A DNA stretch of 8,067 nt from Bacillota bacterium (GTDB lineage Bacteria > Bacillota > Bacilli > Alicyclobacillales > Alicyclobacillaceae): the NCBI GenBank assembly GCA_021820805.1, contig JAKADF010000064.1:2841-10907 (forward strand), written 5' to 3'. Below are positions 1 to 5,987 of the stretch, piece by piece. The notes beneath the pieces are model-generated. The model had not been told where the DNA came from. It saw only the letters and a list, made by a program, of their open reading frames with translations, and made no database searches. Both the position numbers and the translations under genes were made by a program. Each line of letters begins with the position of its first letter. The first letter of the stretch is position 1.

Positions 1-14
1 GGTTTGTGATCCTC

Positions 15-722
15 TTATTCTTTGTCTTCCGCCATTTCTCGCTTCAAGCGCTCCAGGTCATCTTGGACAGCCGCGTCGCGTCTCAACTCATTCAATTCGC
101 GGGTTGTCTTGTCGCGGGTGTCGAGTAGATCATTTAAAATCCCCTCATTCACTAGGCTCTCCATAGCCGCGGCACGTGCGAGCATTTGATCCGCCTTATC
201 CTGTGCCCGCTGCATGGTTTCTCCGACGTTGCCCATCTGCTTGCTGATACCGGACAGAGATTCGCCGATTTTCACTTCCGCCTGGGCCGCACCGTAACTC
301 GCTTTGGTGGCTTCTTTTTGCACCTTGAATGACTCGACACGCTCCTGATACTTGCGTTTTGCGTCCTTCAAGCGAATAACCTGCACATTGATTTTGTCCA
401 GCGCCTCTTGCATCTGAGCTACGTGCGCGCCGGATTGTTGCTTTTTGAAGAGCGCGGCCTGAGCCAAGTCTTCCCGGTTCATCTTAAGCGCCGTACGAGC
501 ATCCTCTTCGTGCGCGGCCGATTCCTTATTGGCAGCATTAATCTGATTTTCCAACGACTTTTGCTCCGTAACGACGTCTGCCAGGTGACGTTTCACTTCC
601 TGCAAAGCTGACAGCATCTTTTCGTAGCTCAAATCCAACGCCGCGTTTGGATCCTCCAGAGAATCGAGGAACTTGCTGATTTTGCTTTCCGCGATGTTCG
701 CGGTACGGCGAAATATGTTCAT
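15..722 (-). CDS. pspA: PspA/IM30 family membrane-stress protein
   Basis: PspA/IM30 proteins are peripheral, mostly helical proteins that form large rings or rods on the inner face of the cytoplasmic membrane and stabilise it under envelope stress. This 235-residue product fits the family (about 220-230 residues). It has the short amphipathic N-terminus (MNIFRRTANIAESK), the early helix with EDPNAALDLSYEKM, a long charged Ala/Gln/Lys coiled coil through about residue 190, and the C-terminal helix rich in LNELRR and LERLKREMAE. The reading frame is open up to 821, but I chose ATG 722: the site GAGAGG lies 9 nt upstream and family members start with M-x-IF. ATG 731 is in frame but abuts that site. 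It is the last gene of a probable operon, 46 bp after the second YbjQ gene. The family call is firm; the stress it responds to is not visible, and LiaH or Vipp1-like roles are possible. Confidence 0.93.
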   Translation of the reverse strand: MNIFRRTANIAESKISKFLDSLEDPNAALDLSYEKMLSALQEVKRHLADVVTEQKSLENQINAANKESAAHEEDARTALKMNREDLAQAALFKKQQSGAHVAQMQEALDKINVQVIRLKDAKRKYQERVESFKVQKEATKASYGAAQAEVKIGESLSGISKQMGNVGETMQRAQDKADQMLARAAAMESLVNEGILNDLLDTRDKTTRELNELRRDAAVQDDLERLKREMAEDKE

Positions 723-768
723 ACGTGCCATCCTCTCTTCATTGTCCACAATGGTTACGGTCCATTTG

Positions 769-1584
769 TTAATCGTTGAGGGAAAGAACCAGACTCGGCG
801 ACTCGATGACGTGGTCATCACGAACCGGCATCACCGCGGTGCCTACTGCAAAAAACTCAATAACATGCGAACCCCATCCATGCGACCGCTCTGACAATTG
901 CACTCCGACGACACCTTCCGCTCTTTGGTCATGCGCTTCTTTTTGCATGCGCTCCATGGCGAGCTCGCGCGCGTCATACATGGCTTGCGTGAAATTCGGC
1001 AGTTCCACATTGCGGCCGACGTTACCAAGCGCCTTGAACATACTCTGGTGCGCCACATGGTAGACACAGCTACCCATCACCATGGACAGTGGCCGATATC
1101 CGGCTTTGAGGAGCGTCCAGAAATCCTGACCAGAAAGGTCTGAAGTGAATGGACGGTTGGCGATTGTGCGGAATTTGACGTTCGGATCGCGGGCGACAAC
1201 AGCAGTGCCAATCGCCATGAACTCGGCGATGTCAGCGCCCCACTCATATCGATTTACTTCTAGCCGCACACCAACGATGCCATCCGCACCAAGGGCATGA
1301 GCCTCGCTTTCCATGCGCTCCATTGCGAGTTCGCGCGATTCATACATGGCCTGTGTAAGCACGGTCAATTCCATGCTTTGGTTGTACCCACCACGTTGCA
1401 ATCCGATATGATAGACCGAGCTACCAACGACTAGGCCGACCGGTTCAAACCCGGCGTCGCGAACCAGGAGGTATTCGTTAATCGATAAATCGGACGTAAA
1501 GACCCCTTCATGGCTTCCTGCGCTGCGTAGTCCTCTTAAACGCTCTAGTGCATGTTGTGACAATTCGCCAAACTGATCAGACAC
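769..1584 (-). CDS. Tandem YbjQ/UPF0145 domain protein (second of two paralogs)
   Basis: A 271-residue protein made of two YbjQ-type (UPF0145, PF01906) domains at about residues 29-129 and 146-251. Each copy runs FTSDLS, then a hydrophobic strand with (V/M)-GS-(S/C)-VYH, then TQAMY-x-x-RELAMERM with a following E-AH, then a G-(I/V)-VGV strand and a closing E-F-x-A-(I/V)-GTAV. The family is often labelled heavy-metal binding, but I see no Cys/His cluster, so metal binding is not supported here. Single-domain YbjQ proteins assemble into rings; a two-domain chain could do so with fewer subunits (inference). The frame opens at ATG 1602, but the site AGGAGA sits inside those codons, 7 nt before GTG 1584, so GTG is the likely start. 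The C-terminal LVLSLND echoes PVLSMND in the upstream paralog. Biochemical function is unknown. Confidence 0.86.
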   Translation of the reverse strand: MSDQFGELSQHALERLRGLRSAGSHEGVFTSDLSINEYLLVRDAGFEPVGLVVGSSVYHIGLQRGGYNQSMELTVLTQAMYESRELAMERMESEAHALGADGIVGVRLEVNRYEWGADIAEFMAIGTAVVARDPNVKFRTIANRPFTSDLSGQDFWTLLKAGYRPLSMVMGSCVYHVAHQSMFKALGNVGRNVELPNFTQAMYDARELAMERMQKEAHDQRAEGVVGVQLSERSHGWGSHVIEFFAVGTAVMPVRDDHVIESPSLVLSLND

Positions 1585-1590
1585 GACAAG

Positions 1591-1598
1591 TCTCCTTT
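1591..1598 (-). promoter_or_regulatory. Ribosome binding site that sets a GTG start
   Basis: The sequence AAAGGAGA on the minus strand lies 7 nt upstream of GTG 1584. It overlaps the codons after the in-frame ATG at 1602, so that ATG cannot use it. It argues for the shorter, GTG-initiated YbjQ-domain protein. Confidence 0.75.
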
Positions 1599-1608
1599 CC
1601 ATTTCTGA

Positions 1609-1635
1609 ATGCCAGGCTCATTAAATGAGAGGCAT
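1609..1635 (-). other. Intergenic hairpin between the two YbjQ-domain genes
   Basis: On the minus strand AUGCC pairs with GGCAU, and inside these CUCAU pairs with AUGAG around a UUA loop, with a small asymmetric internal loop (U against CCU). No T-run follows, so it is not an intrinsic terminator. It sits in the 92-bp gap just before the ribosome site of the downstream paralog. An mRNA-stability, processing or translation-tuning role is possible but unproven. Confidence 0.4.
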
Positions 1636-1676
1636 GGCCACCGCCTTAAAGCACTTGACAATATTTCGAATAATCT

Positions 1677-2618
1677 TTACTTGCCTGTAGGTTCGAATGT
1701 CACTTCCGGCGCCTTATCGTTCATAGATAAAACGGGCTTGATGTTCAATGGCATTAGATGCTTATGTGAAGAGATAACCGTTCCGATGGAGATGACCTCC
1801 AGGATATGATCCGTCCGCTCGTCGTTTTCGCCGCGCTCAACCTCAACTTCGTACACCTTCATGCTCGTGTCGTGCGCCAGTATGCCCGTTCCGTTCAAGG
1901 CTCTGGCATCTCGATCCATATCGGACATTGCGTTGTGACGAGCCGAGTATACGGCTTGTGTCATTGATGAGAGTTCCTGGTTAAACCAACTGTACTCCTG
2001 TCGGACGTCAAGCCAAGTACTGTATTGGTAGTAAACGGAGACTCCGAGCGCAAGGCCCACGGGAATTGAGCCTTGAGCGAGCAATTTAGCAAGATCCTGA
2101 GCGGATACCGTGCATAAGAGCGGCTGACTTGAAGGATTGAGTCCTTCGACAGCAATAGCCGTCCCAAACGCGGTGAATTCCGTATCATGTCCGAAAAAAC
2201 CAGGCGTTCGGGTATCCAGGCGTACACCCACCACGGCATTTGCGCCCATCTCTTTAGCTTCCATCGCCATCCTGTCCAAAGCCTTGGTACGGCCGTCCCG
2301 AACGGCCCGTGCGATGACGCTGACTTCACCGGACGACCAACTACCACCAATATCCGCTTTGGAATATCCAATATGGAAAAAGCTGCTTCCAAGCACCATG
2401 CCGAGTGGCCGAAACCGATATTTAGCGGTAAGCAACCATTCTGAGACTGAAAGATCACTGGTCCATGGCAGCTCACCGCGGCGCTGCTCCTTTATCCGCT
2501 GGCGAATGTACGGCGGCAATTGTCCGTTACCAAGCGCCAGCATTGTTTCCGTTGCGCGTTCGTGTTGCTGTTGCAGTTGTTCCTTATCCGTCGATTTTCC
2601 CCGCGTAAACCATCCCAA
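1677..2618 (-). CDS. Tandem YbjQ/UPF0145 domain protein (first of two paralogs)
   Basis: A 313-residue protein with a charged, Gln-rich N-terminal helix (about residues 8-30, coiled-coil-like) and two YbjQ-type domains. The first (about 52-156) is clear: WTSDLS, GMVLGSSFFHIG, a long helix with ALDRMAMEAKEMGA, then VVGVRL and TAFGTAI. The second (about 169-282) is diverged but keeps VGLALGVSVYY, MTQAVYSARHNAM and a final ISIGTVI. The C-terminal PVLSMND matches LVLSLND at the end of the next gene, so the two genes look like paralogs from a duplication. I chose TTG 2618: AAGGAAG lies 9 nt upstream, and the nearby ATGs (for example at 2625) are in another frame with an early stop. No signal peptide or membrane segment is visible. 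It follows the 129-residue gene by 104 bp. The function is unknown and the heavy-metal label of the family is not supported by residues seen here. Confidence 0.84.
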   Translation of the reverse strand: MGWFTRGKSTDKEQLQQQHERATETMLALGNGQLPPYIRQRIKEQRRGELPWTSDLSVSEWLLTAKYRFRPLGMVLGSSFFHIGYSKADIGGSWSSGEVSVIARAVRDGRTKALDRMAMEAKEMGANAVVGVRLDTRTPGFFGHDTEFTAFGTAIAVEGLNPSSQPLLCTVSAQDLAKLLAQGSIPVGLALGVSVYYQYSTWLDVRQEYSWFNQELSSMTQAVYSARHNAMSDMDRDARALNGTGILAHDTSMKVYEVEVERGENDERTDHILEVISIGTVISSHKHLMPLNIKPVLSMNDKAPEVTFEPTGK

Positions 2619-2722
2619 ACGCCATCACTTCCTTCATTCCGCGGCCTTATGACTGCCAGTACCTGCGTGCCAACCTGACGGTAAAAGACATCGACAGGCA
2701 GGCGGCACTTCTTGGAGTTTCG

Positions 2723-3112
2723 TTAGGAAAGCAGAAATCTCTGCAACGCTTCTCTGGTTTCCTCATGCTGCTGTGCTAAAGTCTGTAATGTGGATGACAA
2801 TTTATCCAGCCACTCCGTAAAGCTAAGAAGCGTGGTTTTCAGTACAATACCACGAACCACCTTCGCCTTTGTCGTACGTATTCCCTCGCGGTTATCGTAA
2901 GTTAGTTGAAACTGCTCATCCTCAAAGTTTACAGTAATTTTTTTTAAAGGTGTTTGCTTGGAAAACAAAGGGTGACTCCGTTCAACGATTACCTTACTGG
3001 GTAACGCTTGTTCCAGTCGAACTGAAAGCGCCTCCGCCAGCGTTTTTTCATCTGTGGCGCTTTTCCGCCACTCGGCTGCAGATAAATCGAACGAAAAACC
3101 ATCGACGGGCAA
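2723..3112 (-). CDS. Conserved-looking protein of unknown function, first gene of the YbjQ-PspA set
   Basis: I do not recognise this 129-residue protein. It is predicted cytoplasmic, with no signal peptide, membrane helix or cysteine. The layout appears to be an N-terminal helix (SAAEWRKSATDEKTLAEAL), several strands with alternating hydrophobic and charged residues (SKVIVERSH, ITVNFEDEQFQLTYD, VVRGIVLKT), and a long C-terminal helix (SFTEWLDKLSSTLQTLAQQ onward). The helix-strand-helix plan resembles a small adaptor domain, but this is only shape. TTG 3112 is the start: GGGGG (3120-3124) lies 7 nt upstream, and an in-frame TGA further upstream excludes a longer protein. A candidate sigma-A promoter sits about 70 bp upstream. 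Strand, spacing and start style suggest it is co-transcribed with the two YbjQ-domain genes and pspA, so it may work with them. Confidence 0.74.
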   Translation of the reverse strand: MPVDGFSFDLSAAEWRKSATDEKTLAEALSVRLEQALPSKVIVERSHPLFSKQTPLKKITVNFEDEQFQLTYDNREGIRTTKAKVVRGIVLKTTLLSFTEWLDKLSSTLQTLAQQHEETREALQRFLLS

Positions 3113-3119
3113 ACACGTA

Positions 3120-3126
3120 CCCCCTA
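3120..3126 (-). promoter_or_regulatory. Ribosome binding site that sets a TTG start
   Basis: The minus-strand sequence TAGGGGG lies 7 nt before TTG 3112. An in-frame TGA upstream and the lack of an in-frame ATG leave TTG as the only sensible start for the 129-residue protein. Confidence 0.65.
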
Positions 3127-3178
3127 AATGCCAGATTCAATATCGAACGGCGCATAGCTGAAATGACCATTCCTCCCA

Positions 3179-3207
3179 ATCCTATTGCTGCATGATGTTG
3201 GCGTCAA
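3179..3207 (-). promoter_or_regulatory. Candidate sigma-A promoter for the YbjQ-PspA gene set
   Basis: On the minus strand TTGACG (3202-3207, five of six consensus bases) and TAGGAT (3179-3184, four of six) are separated by exactly 17 bp. Transcription would start near 3172, giving a leader of about 60 nt before TTG 3112. I found no clear ECF-type (sigma-W-like) promoter that would link the operon to envelope stress. The -10 box is imperfect, so this is a candidate only. Confidence 0.4.
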
Positions 3208-3467
3208 TGGGTAAAGTGATAGGTTAAATCAGCCACGGATACCAAAAATGACATCCAGTTGCCTATAGCTTGGTTCACTCCAGATATGTCAGTGGCAGGA
3301 TAGCAACTACTCCATGATTGCACAGGATTTTGGCAGAGTGCGTCTTGGTAGGACTGCTTAACTTCCGCCAAATTCATTAGTTTTTGTAGTTGTAGTCGCA
3401 GATAAATCTGTAAACACTTCAAAATAAACATCTCTTGTCGCGTATTCCTTTATTGCAACATCTAACT

Positions 3468-3488
3468 AAAAAACACCAATGATGTGTT
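3468..3488 (-). terminator. Weak candidate terminator after hutP
   Basis: On the minus strand AACAC pairs with GUGUU across a 7-nt loop, and four further Ts follow. The stem has only five base pairs and few G-C pairs. It is the only hairpin plus T-run between hutP and the next gene set, about 100 bp after the hutP stop, so it may end the hut transcript. Confidence 0.33.
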
Positions 3489-3550
3489 CAATTTTTCCTC
3501 TTTCCTCACTCAGTAAAGACAATCCGGTTTGATAGGCAATGTCCGTTGGC

Positions 3551-3576
3551 GTAAATTACATCTAAGGGCAATTTAC
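3551..3576 (-). other. Hairpin just downstream of hutP
   Basis: Minus-strand GUAAAUUGC pairs with GUAAUUUAC, nine base pairs including one G-U, around an 8-nt loop. It begins 13 nt after the hutP stop codon. No T-run follows, so it is not a standard intrinsic terminator. It could protect the mRNA 3' end or form part of a composite terminator with the weaker hairpin at 3468-3488. Confidence 0.4.
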
Positions 3577-3589
3577 CTTGAATTGAAAT

Positions 3590-4036
3590 TTAGATATGAT
3601 TTAATCCAAGTCCTAGCGCCTCATGTTCAAAACCTTTCACGGGCGCACCAATAGTCCCATAGAAAGCGACCGCCAGCCATTCTCCCTCTTCTTGAGCTGT
3701 ATATGGCACTCCCCGTACAATTGCAAACCTTAGACCAACCGTACGAAGATGTGCACCAAAAGTAGCATCCCCTCTGCCTACTCCTAAAAGCGCTTCCATT
3801 ATGGCATGATACAGAGCATGTTCCTCTCGATAAAGCTCTGAGCTTATCAAACCACTCTTTTTCGCCGCTGTTTCCACCGCGGCTATAACCTTTTGAGAAT
3901 CCATTGTTCCTACTTTCCCTTCTGTGACAGAAAAACCGTGGTGCTCTATATTCTTTATTAAATTTGAGTGATCTTCTCCATCGCCGAGCAAAACCAACAT
4001 CATTGCAGCTTTGCCAATTCGATTACGATGAAACAT
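3590..4036 (-). CDS. hutP: HutP, histidine-dependent RNA-binding antiterminator of hut genes
   Basis: HutP binds NAG-repeat RNA in the hut leader when L-histidine and Mg2+ are present and stops formation of the terminator, so hut genes are read through. The 148-residue product has the usual length and is closely similar to B. subtilis HutP along its whole length: [51 protein letters not shown] and the C-terminal LGLGLNHI. The metal/histidine ligands His73, His77 and His138 are at the same numbers as in B. subtilis. Glu55, Thr56, Thr99 and Glu137, which I recall as RNA-contact residues, are also present. ATG 4036 has a modest GGGG site 7 nt upstream. The gene is 192 bp after hutH, on the same strand, and last in the cluster; B. 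subtilis has it first. If it shares the hutH transcript, HutP would promote its own synthesis. I saw no strong promoter of its own. Confidence 0.97.
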   Translation of the reverse strand: MFHRNRIGKAAMMLVLLGDGEDHSNLIKNIEHHGFSVTEGKVGTMDSQKVIAAVETAAKKSGLISSELYREEHALYHAIMEALLGVGRGDATFGAHLRTVGLRFAIVRGVPYTAQEEGEWLAVAFYGTIGAPVKGFEHEALGLGLNHI

Positions 4037-4123
4037 ATGCTTGCCCCACTTCTCGATTTATTTCTAACGCTGTTTTCAACTCATTCTACTTCTCACGACA
4101 TACCTAACTGAAATATAAGCTTT

Positions 4124-4165
4124 GGTTCGAGGATATCTGACTACAAAATCAAATATCCCCAAACC
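4124..4165 (-). other. 19-bp RNA hairpin in the hutH-hutP gap
   Basis: On the minus strand the arms GGUUUGGGGAUAUUUGAUU and AGUCAGAUAUCCUCGAACC pair over all 19 positions around a UUGU tetraloop; four pairs are G-U. Those wobbles would be A-C mismatches in a plus-strand transcript, so the structure fits RNA transcribed in the hut direction. Only scattered Ts follow, so it is not a terminator. It lies about 65 nt after the hutH stop and 87 nt before the hutP start. Possible roles are mRNA stabilisation, RNase III processing that separates hutH from hutP messages, or regulation of hutP. Confidence 0.7.
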
Positions 4166-4216
4166 TATACTAATAGAATATTTTTGCAAATGTTACTCAA
4201 TTTCGACCGTGCTTTT

Positions 4217-4232
4217 TTAAAACATGTTTTAA
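4217..4232. repeat. Perfect 16-bp palindrome at the end of hutH
   Basis: The sequence TTAAAACATGTTTTAA is its own reverse complement. It overlaps the hutH TAA stop (4229-4231) and runs into the gap before hutP. It has the form of a dimeric regulator operator, but AT-rich palindromes also arise by chance. On the minus strand it is followed by a short A-run, so it is not a terminator in the hut direction. Confidence 0.45.
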
Positions 4233-5752
4233 GACATTACGACCGTACGATTTTGGCTCACTTTCCAGGATTCATCCTTTATCCATGCTGCTAAGCCTTC
4301 GATATCTCTTGAAAAAACACGATCTTTCTCAATCACAGGAACAACTCTTCTAATCTTTTCATAAACTTCCCTTGTTTTTGGCGCTAATTTTTCGACGCCT
4401 CGAAGCGTAACAGCCTGTGCTGCACATATTCCTTCAATAGCTAGTACTCGGAGAGCGTTTTGAATAATCATGTATGCATGGCGTGCCGCAGTAGTGCCCA
4501 TACTAACGTGATCCTCTTGATTTGCTGAGGAGGGAATGGAATCTACGCTTGCCGGATGAGCAAGCACCTTGTTTTCCGATACGAGTGAAGCTGCAGCATA
4601 TTGGGTGATCATGAGTCCAGACTGGAGACCAGGTTCTGGGCTCAAGAATGCCGGAAGGCCGTTATTTAATTGCGGATTTACTAGTCTTTCAATTCGGCGC
4701 TCCGAAATGTTCGCCGTTTCTGACATCGCTATGCCTAAAAAGTCCATCGCAAAAGCGATTGGTTGTCCATGGAAATTTCCGCCTGAAATCACTTTACCAC
4801 TGTCTGAAAAAATAAGGGGATTGTCTGTTGCAGCATTTACTTCTATAGACAATTTATTCTCCACATATGCCAGCACTTGGCGAATCGCGCCATGTACCTG
4901 GGGGATACAACGAAGCGAGTACGCATCCTGCACGCGCTGTTCCCCTTGCCTTGTCGTCAATTGGCTGCCTTCGACGTAACCGAGTATACGACTTGCAACC
5001 TCTTGCTGTTCCGGGTATGGCCGTACACGGTGCGTTTCAGGTTCAAATGCATCGACAATTCCATTAAGCCCTTCCAATGTGAGTGCTGCGACACCATCCG
5101 CAAAATCTGCTAGATGCAGCGATTCGAGGTAAGCGATAATACCTACTGCCGTCATAGCCTGCGTTCCGTTGATAAGGGCAAGACCTTCTTTTGCCTTCAA
5201 ACGTATTGGCCGGAGTCCTGCGAGCCTAAGTGCCTCTATACCTGGAACCTTCTCCCCCTGGTAAACAGCCTCTCCTTCTCCAATGAGCACTAACGCTAAG
5301 TGAGCTAGAGGCGCCAAATCACCGCTTGCACCGAGTGACCCTTGGCTTGGAATAACAGGTATTACACCACGATTGAGGCAGTCCACCAAAAGCTGAAGGG
5401 TTTCCCTGCGTACACCAGAGAAACCTTTCGCTAAGGCATTCGCACGAAGTAGCAGCATCGCTCGACTTACGTCTTCAGAAAATGGAACGCCTACAGCGGA
5501 CGCATGACTGCGAATAAGATTCAATTGTAAATCTTCTACTTCTTGGCTCGGAATTACGACATCGCTAAACTTGCCAAAACCGGTTGTCACCCCATAAACG
5601 ACTTTTCCGGAGTGGACTTTTTCTTCAACGACTTCCCTGCTCCTCTCAATTTTCCCCCAAGCATTATCATGAATTTCGATAGATTCCCCTTGATAAAGAA
5701 TCTTTGCAATTTGTTCGATGGTCAAGCTGTTTCCATCAATCTGAATTGTCAT
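4229..5752 (-). CDS. hutH: Histidine ammonia-lyase (histidase)
   Basis: Cytoplasmic enzyme that removes ammonia from L-histidine to give trans-urocanate, the first step of histidine breakdown. The 507-residue length matches the family. The triad that cyclises to the MIO electrophile is Ala142-Ser143-Gly144 in [11 protein letters not shown]. Other active-site residues are in place: Tyr53 (YGVTTGFG), His83 (RSHAS), Asn195 (LINGTQAM), Tyr278 and Arg281 ([15 protein letters not shown]), Phe327 (GGNFHGQP) and Glu413 ([12 protein letters not shown]). Nothing suggests damage. I chose ATG 5752: AAGGAGAGG lies 9 nt upstream and the protein then begins like other HutH proteins. ATG 5761 abuts that site, and GTG 5782 and ATG 5773 lie within or beside the terminator tract. 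Expression is probably set by the promoter and HutP-responsive attenuator just upstream. HutP follows 192 bp later. Confidence 0.99.
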   Translation of the reverse strand: MTIQIDGNSLTIEQIAKILYQGESIEIHDNAWGKIERSREVVEEKVHSGKVVYGVTTGFGKFSDVVIPSQEVEDLQLNLIRSHASAVGVPFSEDVSRAMLLLRANALAKGFSGVRRETLQLLVDCLNRGVIPVIPSQGSLGASGDLAPLAHLALVLIGEGEAVYQGEKVPGIEALRLAGLRPIRLKAKEGLALINGTQAMTAVGIIAYLESLHLADFADGVAALTLEGLNGIVDAFEPETHRVRPYPEQQEVASRILGYVEGSQLTTRQGEQRVQDAYSLRCIPQVHGAIRQVLAYVENKLSIEVNAATDNPLIFSDSGKVISGGNFHGQPIAFAMDFLGIAMSETANISERRIERLVNPQLNNGLPAFLSPEPGLQSGLMITQYAAASLVSENKVLAHPASVDSIPSSANQEDHVSMGTTAARHAYMIIQNALRVLAIEGICAAQAVTLRGVEKLAPKTREVYEKIRRVVPVIEKDRVFSRDIEGLAAWIKDESWKVSQNRTVVMS

Positions 5753-5761
5753 TTTTGCCAT

Positions 5762-5770
5762 CCTCTCCTT
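5762..5770 (-). promoter_or_regulatory. Strong hutH ribosome binding site
   Basis: Minus-strand AAGGAGAGG lies 9 nt before ATG 5752 and only a few nt after the terminator T-tract. Its position decides between four in-frame start candidates and excludes those at 5782, 5773 and 5761. Being so close to the terminator, it would stay off the transcript unless HutP permits read-through. Confidence 0.85.
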
Positions 5771-5773
5771 CAT

Positions 5774-5823
5774 AAAAGACACAAAGGACTATACCAAGAA
5801 ACATTTGTTTCTCGATATAGTCC
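5774..5823 (-). terminator. Attenuator terminator in the hutH leader
   Basis: On the minus strand GGACUAUAUCGAGAAAC pairs with GUUUCUUGGUAUAGUCC around an AAAU loop: 17 pairs, two of them G-U. It is followed at once by UUUGUGUCUUUU, a broken but T-rich tract. It lies downstream of the hutH promoter, upstream of its ribosome site, and directly after a NAG triplet cluster. That is the expected arrangement for the terminator that HutP-histidine disrupts. It would also stop transcripts arriving from hutI-hutG. Confidence 0.85.
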
Positions 5824-5824
5824 C

Positions 5825-5841
5825 CTATCTACTCATAACTG
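5825..5841 (-). promoter_or_regulatory. Proximal HutP-type NAG cluster
   Basis: On the minus strand the leader reads CAG-UUAU-GAG-UAGA-UAG: three NAG triplets separated by exactly 4 nt. HutP is known to recognise NAG triplets (UAG best) at this spacing. The last triplet ends 1 nt before the terminator stem, so HutP bound here would plausibly hinder hairpin folding. Confidence 0.7.
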
Positions 5842-5898
5842 TGGACAAACAAACATTCGATTCAATTCATACTAATCATGGCGGAAAATCGTTAATCT

Positions 5899-5916
5899 CT
5901 AATAGCTATACTTCTA
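5899..5916 (-). promoter_or_regulatory. Distal HutP-type UAG cluster
   Basis: On the minus strand three UAG triplets occur as UAG-N5-UAG-N4-UAG, right at the predicted start of the hutH transcript. One spacer is 5 nt instead of the ideal 4. The B. subtilis hut leader also has two triplet clusters, so this may be the partner of the cluster at 5825-5841. Confidence 0.5.
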
Positions 5917-5925
5917 CTTATAATG

Positions 5926-5954
5926 TGTATACTCATTTACTCATTGATTGTCAA
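5926..5954 (-). promoter_or_regulatory. Sigma-A promoter of hutH
   Basis: On the minus strand a perfect -35 box TTGACA (5949-5954) and a -10 box TATACA (5926-5931, five of six consensus bases) are separated by 17 bp. Transcription would start near 5918, leaving a leader of about 165 nt. The promoter lies in the hutG-hutH gap, so hutH and hutP can be expressed apart from hutI-hutG. I saw no convincing catabolite (cre) or CodY box. Confidence 0.85.
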
Positions 5955-5987
5955 TTTATTTTACATGAATACTTAACCTAATACTGT

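Larger units (their letters stand above)
3113..3589. other. Intergenic region without a convincing gene
   Basis: About 475 bp between hutP and the 129-residue gene. It holds two hairpins close to the hutP end, a short stretch of possible decayed coding sequence (3466-3553), a candidate promoter near 3179-3207 and the ribosome site of the next gene. A 75-codon frame at 3204-3431 on the minus strand has no good ribosome site or recognisable motif and overlaps the candidate -35 box, so I do not call it. I see no riboswitch or T-box signature. Confidence 0.6.

Noticed and set aside
1645..1680. TTGACA on the plus strand as an outward promoter
   Set aside because: No acceptable -10 box lies 16-18 bp downstream and there is no plus-strand gene to serve.
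2619..2722. Possible small gene in the gap between the 129-residue gene and the first YbjQ gene
   Set aside because: Only frames of about 15-24 codons with no ribosome site. The gap has some self-complementary GC-rich segments but no T-run, so no terminator either.
3048..3170. 40-codon minus-strand frame with GGGAGGA directly before its ATG, overlapping the start of the 129-residue gene
   Set aside because: The ribosome site touches the ATG with no spacer, the peptide is very basic with no family likeness, and most of it lies inside a better supported gene in another frame.
3204..3431. 75-codon minus-strand reading frame between hutP and the 129-residue gene
   Set aside because: No properly spaced ribosome site, no recognisable motif, and it overlaps the -35 box of the candidate promoter. 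It looks like chance in non-coding DNA.
4166..4205. Promoter for hutP (TTGCAA or TTGAGT with TATAGG or TCTATT)
   Set aside because: Every pairing combines weak boxes with wrong spacing or poor matches, so I cannot support a dedicated hutP promoter.
4569..4979. Plus-strand reading frames inside hutH, hutG and the YbjQ genes
   Set aside because: They are antisense to strongly conserved enzymes or domain proteins and lack ribosome sites and family features.
5840..5900. Catabolite (cre) or CodY operator in the hutH leader
   Set aside because: I looked for the consensus patterns on both strands; TTGAATCGAATGTTTG comes closest to cre but lacks key positions.
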